A DNA stretch of 64,000 nt from Ruminococcus sp. (GCA_004558485.1 SFCS01000014.1:1-64000), one strand, 5' to 3'; positions 51,780 through 61,096 are shown, counted from the first letter of the stretch. A program made the numbers and translations. Notes: generated from the sequence alone by a model not told the origin.

Positions 51780-52396
51780 GAGACATTCGCCCTCAAAAAG
51801 CGCAGCTGCGCGATAAATATAAGCAGATGCGACGCGATATGCCGTCGGATGTGAAGGAAGGCAAGGACAGACGCATTGCCGAGCGCATCGTGCGCCTTTG
51901 GCAATACCGCCAGAACGAGGTGCTGCTCACCTATGTGTCCACGCCCATTGAGGTGGACACAAGGCGCATCATCGAGCGCGCCTTGAAGGACGGAAAGCGT
52001 GTTGCCGTGCCGCGCTGTGTGCCGGACACGAGAAGCATGGAGTTTTATTTTATCGACGGAATCGATGAGCTTGAGCCGGGCTGCTTCGGCGTTTTGGAGC
52101 CGCGCCCCGATCCCGAAAAGCGCTTGACCGACCTTGACGCCGGGCTTTGCCTTGTGCCGGCGTTTTCCTATGATTGGCACGGCTTTCGTCTCGGCTACGG
52201 CAAGGGGTATTACGATCGGTTTTTGTCGCGTTTCAACGGCAACATCGTCGGCATTTGCTATAGCGAGGGCATCCGCCCGACATTGCCGCACGGCAGGTTT
52301 GACCGTGCGGTGGAGCTGTTAGTGACGGATCGCTTTTTGAGAAGGATACCGAAAGAAAACGCAGTGAAAAAGGAGCGTGAAAAACATGGGTGGTAA
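51770..52396 (+). CDS. 5-formyltetrahydrofolate cyclo-ligase
   Basis: 208 residues. It recycles 5-formyl-THF to 5,10-methenyl-THF with ATP, linking to the folate use of ThyX. Conserved LRDKYKQMRRDM at the start, ELEPGCFGVLEPRP, and LGYGKGYYDRFL near residue 145 with the ATP-binding glycines. The ATG at 51770 overlaps the DJ-1 gene; mltG begins inside its 3' end. Confidence 0.92.
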   Translation: MQVRDIRPQKAQLRDKYKQMRRDMPSDVKEGKDRRIAERIVRLWQYRQNEVLLTYVSTPIEVDTRRIIERALKDGKRVAVPRCVPDTRSMEFYFIDGIDELEPGCFGVLEPRPDPEKRLTDLDAGLCLVPAFSYDWHGFRLGYGKGYYDRFLSRFNGNIVGICYSEGIRPTLPHGRFDRAVELLVTDRFLRRIPKENAVKKEREKHGW

Positions 52397-53588
52397 CTTT
52401 GATGAACTGCTGAAAAAGGCGCGCGCCGAAAAAGGCGGCGAGCCGTATGTCGAAGAGTCGGAGGAGGAAACGACTGAACCGGAGAAAGAGGACACGCCGA
52501 AGCATCAAAAGCCGCAGAAAAAGGGCAACCGCCTTGTGCGCGCGATCGTCACCTTCATCGTGGTGTTGGCGCTGTGCGGCACTGCCGCCTATACCATCAT
52601 CGCGGGCGTTTTCGATTTCACGGCATTGAACAAGTCGGACACAAGGGTGGATATCACCGTTTCGGAGGGCGACTCGACCGCCGTGATCGCGGCGGCGCTG
52701 CATGAAAACGGGCTCATCGATCACCCGTGGATCTTCCGTTTATATTCGAAGCTGAGCGGCCGCGACGGCTCTTATCAGGCGGGAACCTACAGCCTTTCCG
52801 CCAACATGGGCTATCAGCAGCTTTCCACCACCATCATTCTCGGTAAGCCGCGCAACACCGTGTCGGTCACCATCCCCGAGGGATATACGGTGGATAAGAT
52901 CGCAAAGCTCTTGGAGAAAAATAATGTGTGCACCACCGCGGATTTCTATGATGCGCTGCTGCACGAGAATTTCTCCTATGATTTCTTTGCCGGTATTCCG
53001 GACTCCTCCGACGGCGGCGTCTATGAGGGAAGGATCTATCGGCTCGAAGGGTATTTGTTCCCCGATACCTATGAGTTTTACACCGAAAGCTCCGGAAAGA
53101 CCGTTATCGACAAGCTGCTCTCCAACTTCGACAGCAAGGTGACGCCTGCGATGCGTTCCGCAATGCAGGCAAAGGGACTGAAGCTCGACGATGTGGTCAT
53201 CATGGCATCCATCGCACAGAAAGAAGCTGTCACGACGGAGGAGATGCCGAAGGTGACGCGGGTGCTGTACAACCGCCTTAACAGCGATTATACGCGACTG
53301 GAGTGTGACTCCACCTCCGGCTATGTGGCGGATCTGCTGCCGACGGTCGCGGGACAGGAGATCGTCAGCACCGCGTACAATACTTATAAGCGGTATGGAC
53401 TGCCCGCGGGCGCTATCTGCAATCCCGGTGAGGATGCCATAAAGGCGGCGATTTATCCGTCGGAGGACGCCTACATTGCAGAGTGCTATTTCTTTGCCAA
53501 CGACACCAAGGGCAACACCTATTATTCCAAAACCTATGCGCAGCATGTCGCCACCTGCCGTAAGTATAAGATCGGCATTCATGGCTGA
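52386..53588 (+). CDS. mltG: endolytic murein transglycosylase MltG (YceG-like)
   Basis: 400 residues. A charged cytoplasmic N-terminus, one membrane segment (about 50-72), then the YceG domain with GYLFPDTYEFYTES, catalytic Glu in IMASIAQKEAVTTEEMPKV near residue 280, VLYNRLN and LPAGAICNPGEDAIKAA. It cuts nascent glycan strands and sets chain length. ATG 52386 is preferred over GTG 52377 for spacing from AGGAG. Operon mltG-U32 is common in Clostridia. Confidence 0.94.
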   Translation: MGGNFDELLKKARAEKGGEPYVEESEEETTEPEKEDTPKHQKPQKKGNRLVRAIVTFIVVLALCGTAAYTIIAGVFDFTALNKSDTRVDITVSEGDSTAVIAAALHENGLIDHPWIFRLYSKLSGRDGSYQAGTYSLSANMGYQQLSTTIILGKPRNTVSVTIPEGYTVDKIAKLLEKNNVCTTADFYDALLHENFSYDFFAGIPDSSDGGVYEGRIYRLEGYLFPDTYEFYTESSGKTVIDKLLSNFDSKVTPAMRSAMQAKGLKLDDVVIMASIAQKEAVTTEEMPKVTRVLYNRLNSDYTRLECDSTSGYVADLLPTVAGQEIVSTAYNTYKRYGLPAGAICNPGEDAIKAAIYPSEDAYIAECYFFANDTKGNTYYSKTYAQHVATCRKYKIGIHG

Positions 53589-54813
53589 CGCGCGTTTTGT
53601 ACCGCCGGAGGTACTGTCGCCGGCGGGGGATGAGGAACGGCTGAAAGCGGCGCTTCTCTACGGCGCCGACGCCGTATATATGGCGGGAACGGCTTACGGT
53701 ATGCGCACCGCCCCGCAGAATTTCGATGCGGACGGCTTGCGGCGGGCAACGGAGGTCGTGCATGCTGCGGGAAAACGCATCTATATCACCTGCAACATTT
53801 TGCCGCGCAACGAGGATATGGCGGGCTTGCCGTCCTATCTTCGGTTTTTGAACGAACTGCGTGTGGATGCGCTCATCGTCGCCGACCTCGGTCTGCTGAC
53901 GCTGGCAAAGCGCTATGCGCCGGAGGTGCCGCTGCATATCTCCACGCAGCTCGGCGTGTTCAACTATGAGACGGCGCGTTTTTTACATGAACTGGGTGCA
54001 AAGCGCGTGGTGCTTGCCCGCGAGCTGTCGCTGCGGGAAATTGCGGAGATACGGGAGAAAACGCCGAAAACACTGGAGCTGGAGGCGTTTGTGCACGGCG
54101 CTATGTGTATGTCTGTCTCCGGCAGGTGCGTCATTTCCGACTATCTCACGGGAAGAGAAGCAAACCGCGGCGCTTGCACACAGCCGTGCCGCTGGCAATA
54201 TCAGATTATCGAACCGCATCGTCCCGATAAGCCGATGACGGTGGAAGAGACTGCCGCGGGCACCTATCTTTTCAACGCGCAGGACATGAACATGATCGAG
54301 CATGTGGCGGCGTTGGCGCAGGCGGGCGTTTCATCCTTCAAGATCGAGGGGCGCGCCAAGGCGGCCTATTATACCGCTGTGACCGCTGCCGCCTACCGCG
54401 CCGCCGTCGATGGCTATGTCGCGTCGGGATTTTCGGCGGCGTATGTGCCGGATAGATGGATCGTTGAGGAGCTTTCAAAGGTCAGCCACCGTCCGTACGG
54501 TACGGGATTTTATTTCGGGAAACCGCATCAGGACACGGTCACAGGCGGTTATGTGCGCCGCTTTGCCGTGGTCGGTGTCGTGGAGGGCTACAGAGACGGA
54601 ATGCTCCAAATCGAGCAGCGCAACCGCTTTTTTCGCGGCGACACCCTGGATGTTTTAGAGCCGCACGGAAGGCCCTTCTTGCTGCCTGTCAAAACACTTT
54701 TCGACGGCGAGGGCAACGCCATCGACAGCGCACCGCACGCGGCGATGAAATTGCAGATTCCCTTTGACCGTCCTTTGGCGGTCGGCAGCATTTTGCGCCT
54801 GAAAATCGAATGA
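53581..54813 (+). CDS. peptidase U32 family protein (TrhP/RlhA-like)
   Basis: 410 residues. The U32 signature ELEAFVHGAMCMSVSGRC with following CTQPCRW supplies four Cys, as in U32 enzymes that hydroxylate tRNA or rRNA bases. N-terminal barrel ELLSPAG-type start PEVLSPAGDEERLKAAL and ADAVYMAGTAYGMR. TrhP (tRNA 5-hydroxyuridine) is likely given the mltG neighbour, but collagenase-type names persist. It overlaps mltG by 8 bp. Confidence 0.88.
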   Translation: MADARFVPPEVLSPAGDEERLKAALLYGADAVYMAGTAYGMRTAPQNFDADGLRRATEVVHAAGKRIYITCNILPRNEDMAGLPSYLRFLNELRVDALIVADLGLLTLAKRYAPEVPLHISTQLGVFNYETARFLHELGAKRVVLARELSLREIAEIREKTPKTLELEAFVHGAMCMSVSGRCVISDYLTGREANRGACTQPCRWQYQIIEPHRPDKPMTVEETAAGTYLFNAQDMNMIEHVAALAQAGVSSFKIEGRAKAAYYTAVTAAAYRAAVDGYVASGFSAAYVPDRWIVEELSKVSHRPYGTGFYFGKPHQDTVTGGYVRRFAVVGVVEGYRDGMLQIEQRNRFFRGDTLDVLEPHGRPFLLPVKTLFDGEGNAIDSAPHAAMKLQIPFDRPLAVGSILRLKIE

Positions 54814-54816
54814 TTA

Positions 54817-54865
54817 CCCCCTCGCTTTTATGGGCAAACTACCCATGAAAGTGGGGGCTTTTTTT
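54817..54865 (+). terminator. terminator-like hairpin overlapping the PBP ribosome binding site
   Basis: CCCCC (54817-54821) pairs with GGGGG (54853-54857), and 54825-54834 pairs with 54842-54851 (one wobble), loop 54835-54841, then seven Ts ending at 54865. It looks like the U32 operon terminator, but the PBP ATG follows the T-run immediately and the only Shine-Dalgarno-like sequence (GTGGGGG) lies in the stem. Confidence 0.8.
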
Positions 54866-56482
54866 ATGAAAAAACGGCTGTGGATGCTGTATGGCAGTGT
54901 TTTTGTCCTGTTTTGCGGATTGCTTTTCCGCATCTTCACGCTGTCGGATCAAAGGCTTGTGAAAGCGGCGGATCGGCAATCGAAGGTGACGGTCAATGTC
55001 GGCGCGGTGCGCGGCACCTTTTATGATCGCAACAAAAAACCGCTTGTGAATGCCGAAACGGTCTACCGCGCGGCGGTGACCGCCAACCCGAAAGCCCTCA
55101 CAGTGCTGTCGCAGGTTCTCGATGCGGACGCCTTTTCGACCATGAGCAAGACCCTGCAGGACGGGCGTCCGGCGGTGGTAACGCTGCCGCGTCCCGTGGC
55201 AGCGCCGGAGGGAATCTCGCTTTTTCAAGTGCCGCTGCGGTATGCAGATCGCGTGCTTGCGCCGCATGTTTTGGGATATACGGATGCCGATCTTTCGAAA
55301 GGGCTCACAGGGCTTGAAAGTGCGCTCGACCCCCTCCTGTCGCAGTTCGGCGGGAGGGCAAAGGTGACCTATGCGGTCGGTGCGACCGGAAAGCTGCTTG
55401 AGGGTGTTGCGCCGACGATTGATAACACGCTGTCGCGCGCCAACGGCGGCGCGGTGCTTACGCTGGATGCGGACATACAGCAGATAACAGAGGATATTGC
55501 CGCCAAATATATCAAAAAGGGTGCTGTGATCGTGATGCAACCGCAGACCGGCGACATTTTAGCGATGGCAAGCCTGCCGTCCTATCATCCGCAAAAGGTG
55601 GCGGAGGTATTAGAGGACGAAAATGCACCGCTGCTCAATCGCGCGCTGTGTAACTATAACTGCGGTTCGGTCTTCAAGATCGTTTCCGCTGCCACAGCGC
55701 TGGAAAGCGGCGTAAATCCCGACACGCTCTACACCTGCAACGGCAGCATCACCGTCGGCAACACGGTCTTTCACTGTCACAACCGCCTTGGACACGGACT
55801 ACTCAAAATGGAGGAGGCTTTTGCAAAATCCTGCAACAGCTACTTTATCGAGCTTGTGAGCGGTGTCGGCGGCAACGCATTGTGGCAGATGGCATCGCGC
55901 CTGCAATTCAACAGCGCCATCACACTGCACAGCGGCTACACCACCGCGACCGCCACATTTCCGCAGGCGGCGACTCTGGAAGTGCCCGCAGCGCTGGCAA
56001 ATGCCTCCTTCGGGCAAGGAGAGCTGACGGCAAGTCCGCTGCACATCGCCCAGCTGGTCTCCACCGTTGTCAACAACGGCACACTTATCCCGCCGCGCAT
56101 CGTTTTGGGGTATGTGGATGAGAACGGCGCATACACGGAGGAAACGCAGGCGGAGCAGCACCAACGGGTGTTCTCCGTGAAAACGGCGGCAACGCTGCGG
56201 ATGATGATGGAAAAGGTGCTGTCGGATGATGGCACGGGAAAAAGCGGAAAACCGCTCATCGGCGGCGCAGGCGCAAAGACCGGAACGGCGGAGACGGGAT
56301 GGAGTCGCACGGATGATGAAAAATATGCGGTCGTGCAGAGCTGGTATGCAGGCTATTATCCGGCAAGCGATCCGCGATATGTGATCGTTATCATGGCAGA
56401 AAACGCACAAAACACCGACGCGAAGACCGCGCCGGTGTTCAAGGAGATCGCCGATACTTTATATCGCATGGAGCAAAACTAG
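54866..56482 (+). CDS. penicillin-binding protein 2-type transpeptidase
   Basis: 538 residues. Membrane anchor near residues 5-25, dimerisation/pedestal region, then transpeptidase domain with SxxK as SVFK (Ser268), SxN as SCN in AKSCNSYF near residue 321, and KTG at Lys471 in GAKTGTAET. Cross-links peptidoglycan outside the membrane. No PASTA domain, so it is not a full PBP2x/SpoVD type. ATG 54866 gives the expected short cytoplasmic tail; in-frame ATGs at 54830 and 54845 lie in the hairpin. Ends in a CTAG shared with the opposing gene. Confidence 0.9.
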   Translation: MKKRLWMLYGSVFVLFCGLLFRIFTLSDQRLVKAADRQSKVTVNVGAVRGTFYDRNKKPLVNAETVYRAAVTANPKALTVLSQVLDADAFSTMSKTLQDGRPAVVTLPRPVAAPEGISLFQVPLRYADRVLAPHVLGYTDADLSKGLTGLESALDPLLSQFGGRAKVTYAVGATGKLLEGVAPTIDNTLSRANGGAVLTLDADIQQITEDIAAKYIKKGAVIVMQPQTGDILAMASLPSYHPQKVAEVLEDENAPLLNRALCNYNCGSVFKIVSAATALESGVNPDTLYTCNGSITVGNTVFHCHNRLGHGLLKMEEAFAKSCNSYFIELVSGVGGNALWQMASRLQFNSAITLHSGYTTATATFPQAATLEVPAALANASFGQGELTASPLHIAQLVSTVVNNGTLIPPRIVLGYVDENGAYTEETQAEQHQRVFSVKTAATLRMMMEKVLSDDGTGKSGKPLIGGAGAKTGTAETGWSRTDDEKYAVVQSWYAGYYPASDPRYVIVIMAENAQNTDAKTAPVFKEIADTLYRMEQN

Positions 56483-57462
56483 GAGTCCTTTTCCTTTTTC
56501 ATGTGCACATGTGCAAGCGGGTTGGCGTCCACCGCTTTTTTGGCCTGCTCGCTGGAAATGTGGGTATAGATCTCGGTCGTTCCGAGATTTTCATGCCCCA
56601 AAATATCCTTCAGGATACGGATGTCGACGCCGCCTTGCTGGTACATCAGCGTGGCAGCGGTGTGCCGCAGCTTGTGCGTGGAAAGATCCTCAAGCCCGAT
56701 CTGCTTTAGGTAGTGTTTCACCACATAATGCACGCCTTGGAGAGATATGCGGTGCTTTGTGTGGCTCAAAAACAGCGCGTCCTTATCCGCGACGCCCTCT
56801 CGCGGACGCACGGCGAGATAGTCCTTTATCGCCGCCTGACACGCATCATTGAGGTACAAAATGCGTTCCTTGCTGCCTTTGCCGCGCACCCGCAGCGTGT
56901 TGTCGTCGCAGATGTCTCTGAGGTTGATGCCGGCAAGCTCCGCGCGTCGCAGACCGCAGTTGAGCAGCAAGACCAGCATGCAGTAGTCCCGTTTGGCGTT
57001 TTCGCCGTCCACTGCGCGCAGCAGCTCTAAGGATTGCTCCAACGACAGGTATTTCGGTAAGGTCTTTGGCACCTTCGGCGTGCTGAGGTTCACGGTGGGG
57101 TTGGTCTCCAAAACATGGATGTTCTCGGTTAGATAGTTGAAAAAGCGCCGCAACGACGAGGATTTCCGTGCACGCGTGGAATTGGAATTGCTGCGTTCGG
57201 AGCGCGTGTAGTTCATGAACTCATAAATGTCGTTGAGCGTCACGGTCTTGAGCAGTGCGACATCGACATCGTCAATGGCAATTTCCTCTTCCGGGACATC
57301 GTGGGGGACAAGACCGCGCTTTTGTTTCAAAAAGCGGAAGAAGGTGCGCAGGTCGATGAAGTATTCGTCGACGGTATGCGCCGAACGCCCCTTGACCGTT
57401 TCCATATAGCCGAGAAACCCCTTGAGGATCTCCGGCGACTGGGAAAAATACTGCGGGTTCAT
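56479..57462 (-). CDS. xerC: tyrosine recombinase XerC-like
   Basis: 327 residues. N-terminal SAM-like domain (about 10-115) and catalytic domain with all tyrosine recombinase residues: Arg172 in NCGLRRAEL, Lys in GKGSKER, His262/Arg265 in HKLRHTAATLM, His289 in LGHENLG and Tyr298 in TEIYTH. Length and N-terminus fit chromosome dimer resolution XerC/XerD rather than a phage integrase, and no element lies around it. GGAGGTG precedes ATG 57462. Its stop overlaps the PBP stop. Confidence 0.88.
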   Translation of the reverse strand: MNPQYFSQSPEILKGFLGYMETVKGRSAHTVDEYFIDLRTFFRFLKQKRGLVPHDVPEEEIAIDDVDVALLKTVTLNDIYEFMNYTRSERSNSNSTRARKSSSLRRFFNYLTENIHVLETNPTVNLSTPKVPKTLPKYLSLEQSLELLRAVDGENAKRDYCMLVLLLNCGLRRAELAGINLRDICDDNTLRVRGKGSKERILYLNDACQAAIKDYLAVRPREGVADKDALFLSHTKHRISLQGVHYVVKHYLKQIGLEDLSTHKLRHTAATLMYQQGGVDIRILKDILGHENLGTTEIYTHISSEQAKKAVDANPLAHVHMKKEKDS

Positions 57463-57704
57463 GTGACACCTCCTATCGTGAAACTGTTTCACAAAAAATT
57501 GTAGATAAAAAGGGGACAAGGCGAAGGGCAATGCCGCCCACCTGTGCCGTCCTGCACCGCCAGACATGCCTACCGACGGGCAAGGCGCGGTGACCGCCTC
57601 CTGCGGAGATCAGACTTGTGCGATCGGGGTATAGTTTAAGATCTGCAAGACAACGGAATGCATCAGAAACACATCCGGAATTATACAGAATACTTCTATA
57701 TACA

Positions 57705-57733
57705 ATTATACGATCTTTCGATACATCTTTAAA
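57705..57733 (-). promoter_or_regulatory. possible promoter upstream of xerC
   Basis: Minus strand TTTAAA (57728-57733), 17 bp spacer, perfect TATAAT (57705-57710). Transcription would give a leader of about 235 bases before xerC. Confidence 0.5.
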
Positions 57734-57954
57734 AAGGTTTTGGGTGCATTACCACATCCGGGGTGCGTTAAAATAAAAACGCCGCAAAAAGGAAACGAAG
57801 AAAATGATCCGTGCATCTTTTCAGAAAAAAGAAACGGCTGGAGAGCAGAGTTCAAAATGCAGCCAAAACCGCGAAAATAGGAAAATCGCCGTCAAATGGC
57901 GCAGACGGCATAAAAACCGCCCCAAACCTCCCAAAAGCCGTTTTTCCCTTCCCT

Positions 57955-57986
57955 AAACTAAACAAAATATTCATTTTGTTTAGTTT
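57955..57986. repeat. 14 bp inverted repeat (hairpin)
   Basis: AAACTAAACAAAAT (57955-57968) and its perfect complement (57973-57986) around a 4-base ATTC loop, followed on the plus strand by TATATTTTTT. No gene runs into it from the left, so it is either a terminator of an unrecognised rightward RNA or a protein binding site. Confidence 0.6.
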
Positions 57987-58043
57987 TATGTATATTTTTT
58001 GAAGGGTTGCCTTATTCCTCTGTGCTTCGTTCCGATATGCCTT

Positions 58044-59312
58044 TCAGATACGATGATGGTCGAACAGCCGCTGTGCAGCCGACAGGACGCCGATCCTTCC
58101 TGTGTCATAGTTGAGTCCGCCCTGCAAAAACACAGCATACGGCTCGCGCAGCGGCGCGTCGGCGGAAAGCTCGATGGATGCGCCCATGGTGAATGTGCCC
58201 GCCGCCATGATTACCTGACTGTCATACCCCGGCATATCCCATGGCTCCGGCACAACGAACGCATCGACCGGAGAACCGCTTTGCAGCCCCTGACAGAAAT
58301 CGATGAGCGTTTCGGGGGTCTTCAAAAACAGGGTCTGTATGATGTCGGCGCGTGCTTCGTCGCTGTGCGGCGAAACCGCAAAGCCCAGCTTTTCAAACAG
58401 TGATGCGGCGAAAACGGCGGTTTTCAGCGCTTCCCCCACGACATGCGGCGCGTGGAAAAGCCCCATATACAGCGTGCGGTTATGTCCGAGCGATGCGCCG
58501 ATCTCGCGCCCGAGCCCCGGCGTTGTCATGCGGTAGGAACAGCGTTCCACCAGCTCCTTTTTTCCGCAGATATAGCCGCCGTTTTCGGCGATGCCGCCAC
58601 CGGCATTTTTTATGAGAGAGCCTGCCATAAGGTCGACGCCGACTGCGGTCGGCTCTTCCCTTTCTACAAACTCCCCGTAACAATCATCGACAAATATGAT
58701 GACATCCCGTCGAACGGAGCGCACCGCTTTGACAATGTCGCCTATCTCGGAAACACGCAGCGAGGGGCGCGTGCTGTAGCCCTTGGAGCGCTGAATATGT
58801 ACCACTTTGACAGACGGCGTATCCTGCAGCGCCTGCACGATCCCACAAATGTCCGGCTTTTCGTCGGCGGTGAGCGGCACTTCCTTGTAGTGCACCCCCA
58901 TTTCGGCAAGCGAGCCCTCAGCCGGTTTTCCGAGACCGATGACGGGATGCAGTGTGTCATACGGTGCACCGGTCGCGGCAAGCAGCGTATCTCCGGGCAG
59001 CAAAATGCCGAAAAGCGCAATAGCAATAGCATGTGTGCCGGACAGGATGCTGTGGCGCACCAGGGCGTCCTCCGCACCGAAAACATCGGCAAAAACTTCC
59101 TCGAGCTTTTCTCTGCCGCGGTCGCCGTAGCCGTAGCCCGTTGTGGCTGTAAAGCAGCTTTCACTTACACCGTGTTTAATGAAGGCTGCCAACACCTTTT
59201 CTTGATTATAGGCAGTGACCGCGGCGATTTTTTCAAACTGCGCCTTCACTTCGTTTTCTGCCGCGACTGCCGCCTCGGCAAGACGGCTGTCAAAATGAAA
59301 AAATGCACTCAT
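58044..59312 (-). CDS. methionine gamma-lyase family / aluminium-resistance-type PLP protein (YnbB-like)
   Basis: 422 residues. Fold-type I PLP enzyme of family PF06838. Visible parts are FTATTGYGYGDRGREKLEEVFA, SGTHAIAIALFGILLPGD, VHIQRSKGYSTRPSL, DDCYGEFVE before the PLP lysine in GSLIKNAGGGIAENGGYI, and SVELSAD-type C-terminal block. True substrate is not established. It is last in a leftward operon with a GNAT gene and two M42 peptidases. The start at 59312 gives a family-typical N-terminus. Confidence 0.88.
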   Translation of the reverse strand: MSAFFHFDSRLAEAAVAAENEVKAQFEKIAAVTAYNQEKVLAAFIKHGVSESCFTATTGYGYGDRGREKLEEVFADVFGAEDALVRHSILSGTHAIAIALFGILLPGDTLLAATGAPYDTLHPVIGLGKPAEGSLAEMGVHYKEVPLTADEKPDICGIVQALQDTPSVKVVHIQRSKGYSTRPSLRVSEIGDIVKAVRSVRRDVIIFVDDCYGEFVEREEPTAVGVDLMAGSLIKNAGGGIAENGGYICGKKELVERCSYRMTTPGLGREIGASLGHNRTLYMGLFHAPHVVGEALKTAVFAASLFEKLGFAVSPHSDEARADIIQTLFLKTPETLIDFCQGLQSGSPVDAFVVPEPWDMPGYDSQVIMAAGTFTMGASIELSADAPLREPYAVFLQGGLNYDTGRIGVLSAAQRLFDHHRI

Positions 59313-59321
59313 ACCGTTTCT

Positions 59322-60080
59322 TTAGTTTCCTTTCTTTTGATAATACAGCGCCGCGTCGGCAACGAAAAAGCTGTTTGCCGCATAATAGCGCTGCAGGGAT
59401 GTGTTTTCCGGAAGTATGTAGATCGTCCGCGCCGGGTGTTCTGCGCGCAATGTGTGCAGCAATGTCCGCAGACACTGCGCGGCATAGCCCTTTCTGCGAT
59501 GAGACGGCAGCGTTGCCACGGCGCCGATCACGGCGGCATCGGTTGACTCCGCCACCGTCATGGCTGCAGAAAGCAAGGCGTCCTCCCCTTTTATCGCCGC
59601 AATGTGGCACATGCCGTGCCGTAGGCGGTAGGCAGTGTCCACATAAAAGCTGTCAAACGGCGGGACAGCCGCTCCGAAAACGGCAGAAAGCAACGGATAT
59701 AGCGCACGCGGCGAGTCGAGAAGGATGGCATCGTCAGCCGACGGAACGGACGCACCGCCATACTGCATCACAGGGAGCGGCGTTCTTTCCCATTGCGGCA
59801 TGGGCGACATGCCGCCAAGCAGTCCTTCGGGCGCAAGCAGCGTTTTCAGGTCGGAAAGTCCGCCGAGAAATGCCGCCCACTCTGCGGTGTTGCGGAGCGT
59901 ATCCCCCGCCATAACGCCGTTGCCGTCCAGGATCGAAAGGCAGGCGTCGCCGTCGGTATACACGGTCGCAAAGGGCTTATCCGTGCCGTAGGCGGCGATG
60001 CGCATGTGTATGTATGCCGCTGCCCAGGCAGGCGTCAGCGCCCTTTGCGGTGTGTCGGTATCGAGCAGCAAGCGGATCAT
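59322..60080 (-). CDS. GNAT-family N-acetyltransferase
   Basis: 252 residues. The acetyl-CoA-binding motif A is seen in GAVATLPSHRRKGYAAQCLRTLL near residue 190 (RRKGYA as Q/RxxGxG/A), followed by IYILPENTSLQRYYAANSFF. The N-terminal half is a non-conserved domain of the two-domain GNAT type. Substrate unknown. It overlaps the upstream peptidase gene by 4 bp, so it is translated from the same transcript. Confidence 0.8.
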   Translation of the reverse strand: MIRLLLDTDTPQRALTPAWAAAYIHMRIAAYGTDKPFATVYTDGDACLSILDGNGVMAGDTLRNTAEWAAFLGGLSDLKTLLAPEGLLGGMSPMPQWERTPLPVMQYGGASVPSADDAILLDSPRALYPLLSAVFGAAVPPFDSFYVDTAYRLRHGMCHIAAIKGEDALLSAAMTVAESTDAAVIGAVATLPSHRRKGYAAQCLRTLLHTLRAEHPARTIYILPENTSLQRYYAANSFFVADAALYYQKKGN

Positions 60081-61096
60081 TGCGGCAGCTTTTCCGTCAG
60101 CGCCAACAAAAGCGCAACGGTGTTTTCCATATCCTTGAGTGAAACGACCGAGGAGGGCGAATGGATATAGCGACAGGGCAAGGACACTGCCGCGACCCGC
60201 GCACCGCCCGCGGCACGCTGCATCGCGCCGGCGTCGTTACCGCCTGCGATAACGGTCTTGGTCTGATTGGGCAGATGCAGGGAGTCGGCAATCTCCCGAA
60301 TTTGGCGGTACAGTGCCGGATCATACACGGTCGCTCTGTCCATAAACGATACGACAGCACCGCTGCCCACGGTGCACACCCACTTTTCCTTCGGCACATC
60401 GGCAATATCGTTCGCCGTTGTTCCGTCGATCGCCACCGCGATGTCCGGTCGCTCGGAGAATGCCGCGACGCCTGCCCCGCGCAGACCGACCTCCTCCTGT
60501 ACCGTGAATGCCAGCGTAATGTCATAGGGCGGCATTTTCTGCGCCAGCTCCAAAAGCAGAGCGCAGCCTGCACGGTCGTCCACCGCTTTTGCCATCACGA
60601 GGGACTGCATTTCCGTGAAGGGCGTGTCGAAAACAGCGGTGTCTCCGATGGTGACCGCCTTTTCCGCCTCTTCCCGACTGTTTGCGCCGATGTCGATGAG
60701 CAGTGCCTTTGCTTCGGGCAGAACCTCTGCCTCATCTTTCTCGCAAAGGTGAATAGCTTTACACCCGATAACACCGACTTGTGTGCCGAGACGCACGCGC
60801 CTGCCGCACAACACGCTCTTATCGATACCGCCGACAGTCTCAAATTGCAAATAACCGTCGTCTGTGATACCACGGACGATAAAGCCGACCTCATCCATGT
60901 GGGCGGCAAACATGACCTTTTTGGCGGCGCGGTTTTCGCCGCGCAGGTGACACAGAATATTTCCCAGGGAATCGACCGTTATCTCCTTTTCAACAGGAGA
61001 TGCCTGCAATACGGACAGGATATATGCTCTGACCTGCTCCTCACTGCCGGAAACACCGGGCAGCTCGCACAGCGCCTTCAGATGTTCTTTCATCAT
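60077..61096 (-). CDS. M42 family metallopeptidase (second copy)
   Basis: 339 residues. Dinuclear metal site residues: His in AAHMDEVGF, Asp in AKAVDDRAGCAL, Glu pair in VQEEVGLRGA, Asp in VAIDGTT and His in YIHSPSS. Glutamyl aminopeptidase or endoglucanase-M type names are used for this family; cytoplasmic peptide breakdown is expected. It overlaps the first M42 gene by 4 bp. Start ATG 61096 is one codon ahead of another ATG. Confidence 0.9.
   Translation of the reverse strand: MMKEHLKALCELPGVSGSEEQVRAYILSVLQASPVEKEITVDSLGNILCHLRGENRAAKKVMFAAHMDEVGFIVRGITDDGYLQFETVGGIDKSVLCGRRVRLGTQVGVIGCKAIHLCEKDEAEVLPEAKALLIDIGANSREEAEKAVTIGDTAVFDTPFTEMQSLVMAKAVDDRAGCALLLELAQKMPPYDITLAFTVQEEVGLRGAGVAAFSERPDIAVAIDGTTANDIADVPKEKWVCTVGSGAVVSFMDRATVYDPALYRQIREIADSLHLPNQTKTVIAGGNDAGAMQRAAGGARVAAVSLPCRYIHSPSSVVSLKDMENTVALLLALTEKLPQ

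Larger units (their letters stand above)
57463..58043. other. intergenic region without recognised gene; structured sequence and AT-rich stretch
   Basis: From 57500 to 57640 the sequence is GC-rich with several possible short stems. From 57640 to 57780 it is AT-rich and holds the direct repeat AATTATAC (57679 and 57704). From 57780 to 57950 it is A-rich without a credible frame. I found no match to tmRNA, RNase P RNA, SRP RNA or a tRNA. It may be a long xerC leader or an unrecognised small RNA. Confidence 0.4.

Noticed and set aside
57679..57720. dif-like site upstream of xerC
   Set aside because: Only the ACTTC half and a few TTAT bases resemble a dif site; the dyad expected for XerC/XerD binding is not there.
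57811..58002. 63-codon plus-strand frame
   Set aside because: Low-complexity Lys-rich product, no ribosome binding site, and it runs through the 14 bp hairpin.
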